Positions 1-7,160 are shown, numbered from the stretch's first letter. The stretch: DNA of 10,328 nt from Actinomycetota bacterium (GCA_003161205.1 PMOU01000220.1:1-10328), one strand, 5' to 3'. Numbers and translations: made by a program. Notes: a model not told the origin generated them from the letters alone.

Positions 1-735
1 ATGACGTTCCTGATCGCGGTGCCTACCGGAGTGAAGTTCTTCAACTGGGTGGGCACCATGTGGAAAGGCCAGCTCACCTTCGAACCGCCGATGCTGTATA
101 CGATCGGCTTCCTGATCATTTTCCTCTTCGGTGGCATTACCGGCATTATCCTGGCGTCGCCACCGCTCGACTTCGCCGTGTCCGACTCCTATTTCGTGGT
201 CGCGCACTTCCACTACGTGCTGGCCGGCACGGTGCTATTCGAGATGTTCGCCGGCTTCTACTTCTGGTGGCCGAAGATGACCGGCAAGATGCTGAATAGC
301 CGGATCGGAAAGATCCAGTTCTGGGTGATGTTCATCGGGTTCAACATGACGTTCCTGGTCCAGCACTGGATGGGCGTCGAGGGGATGCCGCGGCGCGTGG
401 CGAACTACCCTGACCTGCCCGGGAACGTGACGACGCTCAACGTCATCTCGACCGTCGGGTCGTGGCTGCTCGCCCTCTCTGTCCTCATGTTCTTCTGGAA
501 CGTGTACGTCACCTGGCGATACGGCGAAAAGGTCACCGAAGAGGATCCGTGGGGTTATGGCAGCTCGCTTGAGTGGGCCACATCCTGCCCGCCGCCGCGG
601 CACAACTTCTACCGGATTCCCCGGATCAGGTCCGAGCGGCCCGCGTTTGACGCACATTACCCGGACATTAAGTGGGGCCGTGAATCATACGGTCTCGAGC
701 AGAAGATCCCGGCTATCTCAGACGCGCGGAAGTAG
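1..735 (+). CDS. ctaD: Cytochrome c oxidase subunit I (aa3 type), C-terminal part, cut by window start
   Basis: This is the catalytic haem-copper subunit of the aa3 oxidase, which reduces O2 to water and pumps protons across the cytoplasmic membrane. The frame is open from base 1, and the first ATG is an internal methionine: the family is usually about 550-580 residues and only the last 244 are here. The diagnostic stretch VVAHFHYVL lies at visible residues 66-74. H69 corresponds to the haem a3 ligand and H71 to the second haem a ligand. The conserved actinobacterial block with GMPRR follows at about 128-132. Several hydrophobic helices are visible (about 33-52, 65-90, 105-122, 148-170), followed by a soluble tail with the conserved [15 protein letters not shown] motif. 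The TAG stop lies 8 bases before ctaF, so the two genes are very probably cotranscribed, presumably with ctaC upstream of the window. Identity is secure; the 5' end is simply not in view. Confidence 0.97.
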   Translation: MTFLIAVPTGVKFFNWVGTMWKGQLTFEPPMLYTIGFLIIFLFGGITGIILASPPLDFAVSDSYFVVAHFHYVLAGTVLFEMFAGFYFWWPKMTGKMLNSRIGKIQFWVMFIGFNMTFLVQHWMGVEGMPRRVANYPDLPGNVTTLNVISTVGSWLLALSVLMFFWNVYVTWRYGEKVTEEDPWGYGSSLEWATSCPPPRHNFYRIPRIRSERPAFDAHYPDIKWGRESYGLEQKIPAISDARK

Positions 736-743
736 GTTTTCGC

Positions 744-1139
744 ATGAAGGTCGAAGGTTGGCTCTTCCTGGGCTGCGGGATATTTTTCGGCGCCGCGGAC
801 ATCGTGTACTGGTACCTTTCCAAGGACCCGACCGGGACCACCGCGCTCGCGCTCGCCGTGGGGCTCGCGATACTCACCGGCTTCTACGTCCTGTTTACCG
901 GCCGTCGGCTGCCCGAGCGTCCGGAGGACGATCAGGAAGGTGAGATCGAGCAGGGGACCGGCGAGATCGGCTTCTTCAGCCCGCACAGCTGGTGGCCGCT
1001 GTACCTGGCGCTCGCCGCGGCCGTCACGGCCGCCGGGCTGGCGATCGGCTGGTGGCTGTTCCTGATGGGGATGCTGTTCACCGTGTTCGCCTCGATCGGC
1101 TTCGTCTTCGAGTACTACCGAGGTAACTTCTCTCACTAG
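744..1139 (+). CDS. ctaF: Actinobacterial cytochrome c oxidase subunit IV
   Basis: This is a small membrane subunit of the aa3 oxidase found in actinobacteria, 131 residues, the usual size. It has four hydrophobic segments at about 6-25, 33-51, 86-103 and 104-122. A hydrophilic acidic loop (about 56-75, RPEDDQEGEIEQGTGE) sits between the second and third. The family signature is the N-terminal MKVEGWLFLGCGIFF stretch and the C-terminal FEYYRG motif. The ATG at 744 is preceded by GGAAGTAGG (728-736), a fair ribosome binding site that overlaps the ctaD stop codon, which suggests coupled translation. The subunit has no known redox centre; a structural role within the bc1-aa3 supercomplex is what is known of the family. 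The gene converges on the response regulator gene, with 11 bases between the two stop codons and no evident hairpin terminator. Confidence 0.95.
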   Translation: MKVEGWLFLGCGIFFGAADIVYWYLSKDPTGTTALALAVGLAILTGFYVLFTGRRLPERPEDDQEGEIEQGTGEIGFFSPHSWWPLYLALAAAVTAAGLAIGWWLFLMGMLFTVFASIGFVFEYYRGNFSH

Positions 1140-1150
1140 TCGCACCCGGG

Positions 1151-1855
1151 CTAACACCCCGTCAGGCCGGACTGGTAGGCGATGATCACCAGCTGGATGC
1201 GGTCACGGGAATCCAGCTTCGTCAGCAGGTGGGCCACGTGCGTCTTGGCCGTGGCCGGGCTGATCGTCAGCTCTTCGGCGATTTCCGCGTTGGACATGCC
1301 CCGGGCCACCATCTTCAGCACCTCGAGCTCGCGGTCGGTGAGCACCTGCCGGAGCTTACCGCTGGTCTGGCCGTCGGGACGGACCTCGGGGCGCGGTGTG
1401 CGGGCGAACTCGCCGATCAGGCGGCGGGTGACGCTCGGTGCGAGCAGCGCGTCGCCCGCGGCCACGACCCGGATGGCGGTGAGCAGGTCAGCGGGCACGG
1501 TGTCCTTGAGCAGGAAGCCGCTGGCCCCGGCCCGCAGCGCGGCGAAGACGTACTCGTCCAGGTCGAACGTGGTCAAGATGAGCACCCGCACCTCGGTGCT
1601 CGCGGTGATCCGCCGGGTGGCCTCGATGCCGTCCATCACCGGCATCCGGACGTCCATCAAGATGACATCCGGCCGGGCCCGGCTCGCGACCGCTACCGCC
1701 TCCGCGCCGTTACCCGCCTCGCCGACCACGGTGAAGCCGGGTGTGGCCGCGATGATCCCGCAGAACCCGACCCGGACCAGGGCCTGGTCGTCGGCGACCA
1801 CCACCCGCAGCGCGCCCGTCCCGGTGGTGCCCGGCGCGACGGCGGGTGCGGGCAT
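1151..1855 (-). CDS. NarL/FixJ-family response regulator (receiver + LuxR-type HTH)
   Basis: This DNA-binding response regulator is the partner of the sensor kinase encoded immediately upstream. The receiver domain spans about residues 15-135. Its full catalytic set is present: acidic pair D22/D23, phospho-acceptor D68 in VILMDVRMP, a threonine at T95/T96, and K117 in FLLKDTV. A linker (about 145-170) leads to a LuxR/GerE helix-turn-helix at about 171-232, with the LTDRELEVLKMVARG and SNAEIAEELTISPATAKTHV motifs. The length of 234 is slightly longer than typical because of a 14-residue Pro/Ala/Gly-rich N-terminus. The ATG shares its A with the TGA of the kinase gene (TGATG), so translation is coupled and the two form one operon. 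No target genes can be read from the sequence. Lying between ctaF and qcrB, it could control the respiratory genes, but that is inference from position only. Confidence 0.95.
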   Translation of the reverse strand: MPAPAVAPGTTGTGALRVVVADDQALVRVGFCGIIAATPGFTVVGEAGNGAEAVAVASRARPDVILMDVRMPVMDGIEATRRITASTEVRVLILTTFDLDEYVFAALRAGASGFLLKDTVPADLLTAIRVVAAGDALLAPSVTRRLIGEFARTPRPEVRPDGQTSGKLRQVLTDRELEVLKMVARGMSNAEIAEELTISPATAKTHVAHLLTKLDSRDRIQLVIIAYQSGLTGC

Positions 1856-3198
1856 CAGGGGCGGTCCAGGGGAATATGCGCACTCACCTGGAATCCGTAC
1901 CCTGGCCGCGGACCCGCGCTGAATTCCCCGCCGAGCAGGGTGACCCGCTCGCGCATGCCGATGATGCCGTGCCCGCCGCTGACACCGTCGGTCCAGCCCG
2001 GCCGGGGCCTCGTGTCGACCACGGTGGCGGCCGGTCCGGGCAGGCTGCTGCTGGTGACGGCCATCCCGTGGTGCGAGAGCCCGGCACCCGCCAGCCCCGC
2101 GCCCGCCAGTTCCGGCAGTCCCGCGCCGTTATCGGTCACCTCCAGGATCAGCTCGTCGCGACCGTAGCCGATTAGCACCTGGCACGAATTCGCCCGGGCG
2201 TGCCTGACCACGTTGGTCAGGGCCTCCTGCACGATCCGGTAGGCGGACCGGTCGATGCTCGCGGGCAAGTCTGTCGGCCGCCCAGAGCGGGTCACCTCCA
2301 CCCGGACGCCCGCGCTGGCGGTGCGGGCCAGCAGCCGGTCCAGGTCGGCCAGGCCCGGTGCCGGAAACAACGGCGCTACCTCGGAGTCCCCGGCCGCGGC
2401 CAGGGCCGCGGCCCGCGGGGCCGACTCCTGCTGGTCCGCCTGGCGCAGGGCGCCCAGCATCCGGCGCATCTCCTCCAGCGCCTCTCGGCTGGTCGCCTGG
2501 ATGGCTCCGAGAGCGCTGCGCGCGTCGGCAGGCTGGGTGTCGATGACATACTGGCCGTAGCCCGCCTGGACCGCGATGACGCTCATGCTGTGCGCCACCA
2601 CGTCGTGCAGTTCGCGGGCGATGCGCAGGCGTTCCTCCGCGACCGCCTTGCTCGCCGCCTCGTCTTGCAGCCTGACCGCATACTGGCGCCGCTGCCGGAC
2701 GATGTAACCGGTGAACCAGGCGATGATCACGCACAGCGCGACGGGCACCAGTCCACCGGGCAGGGAGCGCCTGCCTCCCGTCAGGTCCATGAGCACGGCA
2801 TCGGCCACGAGAGTAGCGAAAACGGCGGCCAGCACGCGCACCGCGGCCCGCCGGCGTTCGTAGGTCGCCGCGACTAGGTAGAGCACATAGGCCACCGGCA
2901 GGAAGTACGTCAGGTCCCTGTTCTGCGCACCGGTCAGCATGGTGATGACCAGTGCGCCCGCCAGCAGCACGCCGAGCATGAGGGCGGGCTGGCGGCGGCG
3001 CAGGGCGACCGCGATGACCGCCACGAGCACCAGGAACAGGGCGAGTGGCCAGGCCAGCGTCACCGTCCGGTAAGGCACCGCGAACGGGACGCCCGCAGGC
3101 TGGACGACGCTGTGCCTGAACGAGGCGAAGAGGATCACTCCGAACAGCGCGCCGCCCACGTAGTCGACCGCGACCCAGTGGCGGGAACTGAGCCGCAT
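1855..3198 (-). CDS. Membrane sensor histidine kinase, HisKA_3 (NarL partner) type
   Basis: This sensor kinase phosphorylates the downstream response regulator. The start chosen is the ATG at 3198 (447 residues). An in-frame ATG at 3297 would add 33 residues, but that stretch has poorer GC3 (25 of 33 codons end in G/C), a rare TTA codon and two palindromes, so it looks untranslated. Numbering here counts from the 3297 ATG; subtract 33 for the chosen start. About six hydrophobic helices lie at 44-60, 84-99, 105-121, 131-146, 151-172 and 183-200. The dimerisation/phosphotransfer helix follows, with H231 in ARELHDVVAHSMS, then a HATPase with N-box EALTNVVRHA (N362), G1 DNGAGL (D389) and G2 GHGIIGMRER (443-451). 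The lid between G1 and G2 carries an unusual Gly/Ala- and Ser/Pro-rich insertion of about 45 residues. There is no recognisable periplasmic sensor domain, and the signal is unknown. No strong Shine-Dalgarno sequence precedes either start. Confidence 0.9.
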   Translation of the reverse strand: MRLSSRHWVAVDYVGGALFGVILFASFRHSVVQPAGVPFAVPYRTVTLAWPLALFLVLVAVIAVALRRRQPALMLGVLLAGALVITMLTGAQNRDLTYFLPVAYVLYLVAATYERRRAAVRVLAAVFATLVADAVLMDLTGGRRSLPGGLVPVALCVIIAWFTGYIVRQRRQYAVRLQDEAASKAVAEERLRIARELHDVVAHSMSVIAVQAGYGQYVIDTQPADARSALGAIQATSREALEEMRRMLGALRQADQQESAPRAAALAAAGDSEVAPLFPAPGLADLDRLLARTASAGVRVEVTRSGRPTDLPASIDRSAYRIVQEALTNVVRHARANSCQVLIGYGRDELILEVTDNGAGLPELAGAGLAGAGLSHHGMAVTSSSLPGPAATVVDTRPRPGWTDGVSGGHGIIGMRERVTLLGGEFSAGPRPGYGFQVSAHIPLDRP

Positions 3199-3219
3199 GG
3201 TCAGCGGCGGCCGCTGACC
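3199..3219. promoter_or_regulatory. Perfect 21-bp palindrome abutting the sensor-kinase ATG
   Basis: Arms GGTCAGCGGC (3199-3208) and GCCGCTGACC (3210-3219) are perfectly complementary around a single central base at 3209. The element ends directly at the ATG at 3198. It could be an operator for autoregulation or an RNA hairpin masking the start codon; with a one-base centre, a folded RNA would lose the innermost pairs. It falls where a Shine-Dalgarno sequence would be expected, and none is seen. The function is inference; the symmetry is directly visible. Confidence 0.5.
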
Positions 3220-3234
3220 GGTAACCCCCGAGAT

Positions 3235-3248
3235 GGTTCGCACGAACC
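3235..3248. promoter_or_regulatory. Inverted repeat GGTTCG-CA-CGAACC upstream of sensor-kinase gene
   Basis: Two perfect 6-bp arms (3235-3240 and 3243-3248) are separated by two bases, 15 bp from the larger palindrome at 3199-3219. GTAACC occurs on both sides (3221-3226 and 3253-3258). The short symmetric form is typical of a dimeric repressor site, which would suit control of the two-component operon. No matching copy was noticed elsewhere in the window. It lies inside the longer in-frame extension of the kinase gene, which I consider non-coding. Confidence 0.35.
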
Positions 3249-3367
3249 TACCGTAACCGTCTAACCCGGCGAGGGCGTCATCCTGCAGGCGTACCATGCC
3301 GGCCGCAGTTCACTCTGGCGGGTGATGCTTGGGCCGGGGCGCCTGCTGAGGTGACCGTCGCCGGAAA

Positions 3368-3409
3368 TGATCGTGGACCGTCACCTCCGTAGGTGACGGT
3401 CCACGATCA
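3368..3409 (-). terminator. Strong hairpin terminator after qcrB
   Basis: A perfect 19-bp inverted repeat (3368-3386 and 3391-3409) surrounds a CCGT tetraloop. It starts 18 bases past the qcrB stop codon on the - strand, where the ctaE-qcrCAB operon should end. On that strand the stem is followed only by TTTCC, so the U-tract is weak, as is common for actinobacterial terminators. It separates the respiratory operon from the sensor-kinase gene transcribed in the same direction. The rest of the 130-bp gap 3298-3427 holds a partial extra copy of the arm at 3349-3359 and no recognisable gene. Confidence 0.75.
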
Positions 3410-3427
3410 GCTGGACCTAACCGGCGC

Positions 3428-5179
3428 CTAGGAGCCGGGGGAGTCCTCCGGGCCCCCGCCCGCGGGCAGCTCGCCGACCGGGGCCGACGGGTGCGACGGG
3501 ACCGAGCCGACCGCGGCCTCCTGGCCGCCGGTCACCGCGTGCCCGTTCCCCGCCTCGACCGCGTGCCCGTTCCCATGGCCGTTGCCGTGCCCGTTGCCAT
3601 GACCGTTGGTCTCGACCTCGACGGTCTCGGCGAAGGCGCGATTGGCGATCGCCCTGGCCCGGCCGAGGACCCCGTGGGAATGAGGCGGGGGCACGCCGTT
3701 GATGTCTTCCGAGCCGGGACCGGCCATGAGCGCGGGTACCACCTTGGCCTCGAGCACCGCTCGGGCTTCCTCGTTGAGCGGTTGGTGCACCTCGATGAAC
3801 TCGCCATTGGGCATCTGCCTGATGATGCCGGACTCGTACCCGTGCAGCAGCATCTCCCGGTCCTTACGCTGCAGACCTATACAGATACGTCTGGTGACGA
3901 CAAAGGCGATCGCGGGTCCGACGAAGACCAAGACCCGCGCGATCCAGGTAATCGTGTACAGCGGGACAGAAAACTTGTCGGCGATGACGTCGTTGGCGCC
4001 CTCGGCCCACATGACCCCGTAGAACGTGATCGTCGCCATGCCGGTAGCGGTGCGGATGGGTGCGTTGCGCGGCCGGTCGTTGATGTTGTGGAAGGACTTG
4101 TCTCCGGTGGCCCATTGCTCGAAGAACGGCCAGAGCCCTGCGCCCGTCATCACCAGGCCCAGCGGCAGCAAGGCCGGGATCAGCACGCTCAGGGTAATCG
4201 TGTGCCCGAAGCCGTTGATCTCCCACGAGGGCATGATGCGCAGCGAGCCTTCCAGCAAGCCCATATAGAAGTCGGGCTGGGAAGCGGAGGAGATGGCCAC
4301 CGGCGTGTAGGGCCCGTACAGCCAGACCGGGTTGATCTCGGCGAACGTGGCCAGCAGGACCAGCGCGGCGAAGATGAAGAAGAACCACGCCCCGCCCTTG
4401 GCCAGGAAGTACGGGAAGAACGGCTGGCCGACCACGTTCTTCTCGGTGTTGCCCTTGGCCGGCATCTGGGTGTGCTTCTGGTGGAACATGATGAACAGGT
4501 GCGCGGTGATCAGCCCGAGCAAAATGCCGGGGATCAGCAGCACGTGCAGGATGTACAGCCTCGGCACGATGTCAGTACCGGGGAACGGGCCGCCGAACAG
4601 GAAGAACGCCAGGTACGTGCCCACGATCGGGATGCCCTGCAGGACGCCCTCGAGGATCCGCAGGCCGGCCCCGGACAGCTGGTCGTCAGGCAGCGAATAT
4701 CCGAACAGTCCCTCGAGCAGTCCCAGCGTGAACAGCACGATCCCGATCAGCCAGTTGATCTCGCGCGGCTTGCGGTAGGCGCCGGTGAAGAACACCCGCA
4801 GCATGTGAGCCATCAGCGCGGCCATGAACAGGTCCGCGGCCCAGTGATGGATCTGCCGCATCAGCAGGCCGCCGCGGATGTCGAAGCTGATATTCAGCGT
4901 CGACTGGTAGGCCTCGCTCATCTTGATGCCGTCGAGCTTCACGTAGGAGCCGTGGTAGACGACGTCGCTCATCGACGGGACGAAGAACAGCGACAGGAAG
5001 GTCCCGGTCAGCAGCAGGATGACGAACGACCACAGCGCAATCTCGCCGAGCAGGAACGACCAGTGGTCAGGAAACACCTTCCGCATCAGCACGCGGAATC
5101 CGCGCGCCCCGTGGAACCTGTCGTCCAGCCACCCGCCGGTGCCGCTCAGCGCCTTCGGGACCTCAAAGTTCTCGCTCAT
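3428..5179 (-). CDS. qcrB: Menaquinol-cytochrome c reductase cytochrome b subunit
   Basis: This di-haem b subunit of the bc1 complex carries the quinol oxidation and reduction sites. The start is the ATG at 5179. It overlaps the qcrA stop by four bases (ATGA) and has a GGGAG site at 5185-5189; the frame is open further upstream, but only as the antiphase shadow of qcrA. The protein has 583 residues. Haem ligands are H111 (or H112) with H125 and H212 with H227. The quinol-site motif is PDFY (302-305), the actinobacterial counterpart of PEWY. Helices at about 42-66, 115-132, 142-160, 207-232, 264-280, 328-350 and 407-428 fit the family. The typical cytoplasmic segment HGYESGIIRQMPNGEFIEV (446-464) follows. 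Residues beyond about 500 are an extra low-complexity tail rich in Gly, His and Asn with an NGHG repeat, longer than I expect for this family (about 545-550). QcrB is the last gene of the ctaE-qcrCAB operon. Confidence 0.97.
   Translation of the reverse strand: MSENFEVPKALSGTGGWLDDRFHGARGFRVLMRKVFPDHWSFLLGEIALWSFVILLLTGTFLSLFFVPSMSDVVYHGSYVKLDGIKMSEAYQSTLNISFDIRGGLLMRQIHHWAADLFMAALMAHMLRVFFTGAYRKPREINWLIGIVLFTLGLLEGLFGYSLPDDQLSGAGLRILEGVLQGIPIVGTYLAFFLFGGPFPGTDIVPRLYILHVLLIPGILLGLITAHLFIMFHQKHTQMPAKGNTEKNVVGQPFFPYFLAKGGAWFFFIFAALVLLATFAEINPVWLYGPYTPVAISSASQPDFYMGLLEGSLRIMPSWEINGFGHTITLSVLIPALLPLGLVMTGAGLWPFFEQWATGDKSFHNINDRPRNAPIRTATGMATITFYGVMWAEGANDVIADKFSVPLYTITWIARVLVFVGPAIAFVVTRRICIGLQRKDREMLLHGYESGIIRQMPNGEFIEVHQPLNEEARAVLEAKVVPALMAGPGSEDINGVPPPHSHGVLGRARAIANRAFAETVEVETNGHGNGHGNGHGNGHAVEAGNGHAVTGGQEAAVGSVPSHPSAPVGELPAGGGPEDSPGS
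3536..3607 (-). repeat. 12-bp tandem repeat encoding (Asn-Gly-His-Gly)n in the QcrB tail
   Basis: QcrB residues 525-540 are four consecutive NGHG/NGHA units, and a fifth NGHA unit occurs at 545-548 after a VEAG spacer. The copies use different synonymous codons (GGT, GGG and GGC for Gly; CAT and CAC for His), so the pattern is degenerate at DNA level but kept at protein level. A histidine-rich, flexible cytoplasmic tail could bind metal ions. That is inference, and a neutral low-complexity linker is equally possible. Confidence 0.8.
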
Positions 5180-6327
5180 CCGCGCTCCCAGAAGCTTGGC
5201 CCGACCGGCTGAGTGAAGTCGCTCTTGGCTACCAGGTAGCCCTGCGCGTCGGTGGTCATCGGCAGCTGCGGCAGCGGACGCGCCGCCGGGCCGAAGACCA
5301 CCCGTGCACCCTCCGCCGCCTGGAACGTCGACTGATGGCAGGGACACAGGATGTGGTGCGTGGTCTGCTCGTACAGCGCCACCGGACAGCCGATGTGCGT
5401 GCAGATCTTGGAGTAGGCGACGATGTTGTCGACCGTCCAGTTCATCGTGCCGATCAGCGTGTTTCCGGCGTACCGCGTCGGGACCTGGAGCACTCCCGGC
5501 TCGAACCTGATCAGGATGACGGTGGCCTTCGTCAGCGCGTCGGGGTCGTCCTCGTAACCTTCCGGCACGATCGTGATCATGCTGCCCGGCTCGCTGAACT
5601 CGGCCGGGGTGATCGGCGTATTGGTGCCGTAGACGAGCAGCCGGCGCCCCGGGCTCCACGCGGTGTGCCGCAGGCTGGTGCCAGGCAGCGGGCCGAGGTC
5701 CCGCAGCAGCAGGACCGGGGCGGCGAGCAGCGGCAGCGTGCCCAGCATGAGCGTCCGCCGTACCAGCGGCCGCTTGACGAACTGGCTGTTCGCCGCGCCC
5801 TCCTTGAAGTACTCCTGGAACGCCTGCCGGTCTACCGGCTCCGATTGCAGGTCGTGCCGCTCTTCGACCACCTCGACATTCGGCATGAGCTGCCGCACCC
5901 ACAGCGTCGCGCCGACGCCGAGCGCCAGCAGCGCGACCGCCAGTGCGGTGCCGAGCGCCATGTTGGACCGCAGGACGGCGACGACGACGTTGTCGCCGGC
6001 CCCCAGGCGGTCCGATCCGACCTCGAGGCCGATGTAGGCGGCGATGAAGCCGCAGCCGGCGATGAACGCCAGGACGAAGCAGGCCGCGACCATCCTCTCG
6101 GCTCGCTTGGAGCGGGCCGGGTCAGGGTCTTCGGTGGGGAGCTTGCCCGCGAAGTGCTCGCCGGAATGTGCCGCGTCGCTCGCCTCGCCCGCGCTGCCCG
6201 CGACGGTTCCAGGGCCATCTTCGGGACCGAGCAGGCGCGGCGCTGGCGGAGGAGTGCCGATTACCCGGTGCGGAGCCACCGGCCCCTCCGCACCCTCAGC
6301 GCCCTCGGTCTCTTCCATGTCGCTCAT
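5176..6327 (-). CDS. qcrA: Menaquinol-cytochrome c reductase Rieske iron-sulfur subunit
   Basis: This 2Fe-2S subunit takes electrons from menaquinol at QcrB and passes them to the c haems of QcrC. The 383 residues match the long actinobacterial form. Order: acidic Pro/Gly-rich cytoplasmic N-terminus (1-75), helices at about 78-100, 124-146 and 193-209, then the extracytoplasmic Rieske fold. Cluster ligands are C309 and H311 in CTHIGC and C328 and H331 in CPCHQSTF; C314 and C330 form the usual disulfide. The third helix is preceded by KRPLVRRTLML (R190/R191), the internal twin-arginine signal known for Streptomyces Rieske proteins, where Sec inserts the first two helices and Tat the last. The ATG at 6327 has GGAG about 11 bases upstream; the alternative ATG at 6318 would remove three residues. 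It follows qcrC by 8 bases and overlaps qcrB by 4. Confidence 0.97.
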   Translation of the reverse strand: MSDMEETEGAEGAEGPVAPHRVIGTPPPAPRLLGPEDGPGTVAGSAGEASDAAHSGEHFAGKLPTEDPDPARSKRAERMVAACFVLAFIAGCGFIAAYIGLEVGSDRLGAGDNVVVAVLRSNMALGTALAVALLALGVGATLWVRQLMPNVEVVEERHDLQSEPVDRQAFQEYFKEGAANSQFVKRPLVRRTLMLGTLPLLAAPVLLLRDLGPLPGTSLRHTAWSPGRRLLVYGTNTPITPAEFSEPGSMITIVPEGYEDDPDALTKATVILIRFEPGVLQVPTRYAGNTLIGTMNWTVDNIVAYSKICTHIGCPVALYEQTTHHILCPCHQSTFQAAEGARVVFGPAARPLPQLPMTTDAQGYLVAKSDFTQPVGPSFWERG

Positions 6328-6335
6328 GATTACTA

Positions 6336-7154
6336 CTACTCCGTCCCCGTCGGTCTTGGATCACGCCGCTTGGCGGTAATCCACAGCGCGATGAGCACCA
6401 GGAACCCGATACCACCGAGCCAGGCCACCAGACCCTCGGTGATGGGCCCGGTCCGGCCGAGCGAGAAGCCGCCCGGGTTGGCCTCCACCCGCGTGTCCGT
6501 GATGTAAGCGATGATGTCGCGCTTAGCGGCGGGGCTGACCGCGCCGTTGGAGAACACCGGCATCGCCTCGGGCCCCGTCAGCATGGCCTCGTAAATCTGC
6601 GTCGGGGTCGAGGCGGTCAGCGCCGGAGCGTACTTGCCGTAGGTCAGCGCGCCGCCCGCCCCGGCGAAGCCGTGGCACTGCGCGCAGTTGGCACTGAACA
6701 GCTGTTCTCCGAGGCCTGTGTTCGCCCCGGAGGTGGACACCTGCTGCGCGTCCGGGATCGCGGGGCCGCCGCCGAGGGAGGCGACGTAGTCGGCGATCTG
6801 GTAAATCTGCTGCGCGGAGAACAGCGTCGGCTTGCGGTCTTCCTCCGCGCCGACCTCCTTGGCCGGCATGCGGCCGGTCGACATCTGGAAGTCGACGGCG
6901 GCCGCGCCCGCGCCAATCAGGCTCGGGGCCTGCGTGGTGCCCTGGGCGTCCAGGCCATGGCAGCTCGAGCAGGTCGCCTCGAACAGGTTCTTACCTGCGA
7001 CGATGTCCTGCTGCGACGGGCCAGGCGAGGACGCCTGCGCGCTGCTGCCCGTATGGGTGAAGGCCCCGTACAGCAGCCCGACGACGACGAGCCCGAGCAG
7101 CAGGGCCGCGTAGCCGGCGACCGGGCGCCTGCGCCTGGCGTTGATCCAGCTCAC
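6336..7154 (-). CDS. qcrC: Menaquinol-cytochrome c reductase di-haem cytochrome c subunit
   Basis: This membrane-anchored di-haem cytochrome c replaces cytochrome c1 and the soluble cytochrome c in actinobacteria, wiring the bc1 complex directly to the aa3 oxidase. I chose the GTG at 7154 (272 residues). It has AGGGGA six bases upstream and leaves a 14-bp gap after ctaE; an ATG at 7208 would give 18 unlikely residues overlapping ctaE. The signal anchor has positive residues 7-10 and a hydrophobic stretch at about 12-32. Haem sites are CSSCH (62-66) and CAQCH (157-161), with M96 (GRMP) and M198 (EAMPV) as probable axial ligands. A C-terminal helix at about 241-262 is followed by a basic cytoplasmic end. 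The stop codon lies 8 bases before the qcrA ATG. The two cytochrome domains look like an old internal duplication, as is normal for this family. Confidence 0.96.
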   Translation of the reverse strand: MSWINARRRRPVAGYAALLLGLVVVGLLYGAFTHTGSSAQASSPGPSQQDIVAGKNLFEATCSSCHGLDAQGTTQAPSLIGAGAAAVDFQMSTGRMPAKEVGAEEDRKPTLFSAQQIYQIADYVASLGGGPAIPDAQQVSTSGANTGLGEQLFSANCAQCHGFAGAGGALTYGKYAPALTASTPTQIYEAMLTGPEAMPVFSNGAVSPAAKRDIIAYITDTRVEANPGGFSLGRTGPITEGLVAWLGGIGFLVLIALWITAKRRDPRPTGTE

Positions 7155-7160
7155 TCGCTG

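Noticed and set aside
1..735. Possible complete short ctaD gene starting at the ATG at base 1
   Set aside because: The protein begins in the middle of the COX1 fold, before the haem a3 ligand helix, so the gene is cut by the window edge and is not truncated in the genome.
2388..2422. GGCCGCGGCC-type repeats within the sensor-kinase gene
   Set aside because: They encode an Ala-rich linker between the phosphotransfer helix and the ATPase domain; GC-rich alanine codons give such symmetry by chance.
3491..5212. A long open frame of 573 codons on the + strand opposite qcrB
   Set aside because: Its translation is a charged, low-complexity shadow (rich in Asp, Arg, Gln, Val) produced by GC3 bias of qcrB. 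It has no known motif and lies opposite a certain gene. The same applies to the long + strand frames opposite the kinase, qcrA and the response regulator.
5180..5902. In-frame upstream extension of qcrB that would give an 824-residue protein
   Set aside because: It lies entirely antiphase within qcrA on the same strand, has no membrane or cytochrome pattern, and the ATG at 5179 with GGGAG and the ATGA overlap explains the start.
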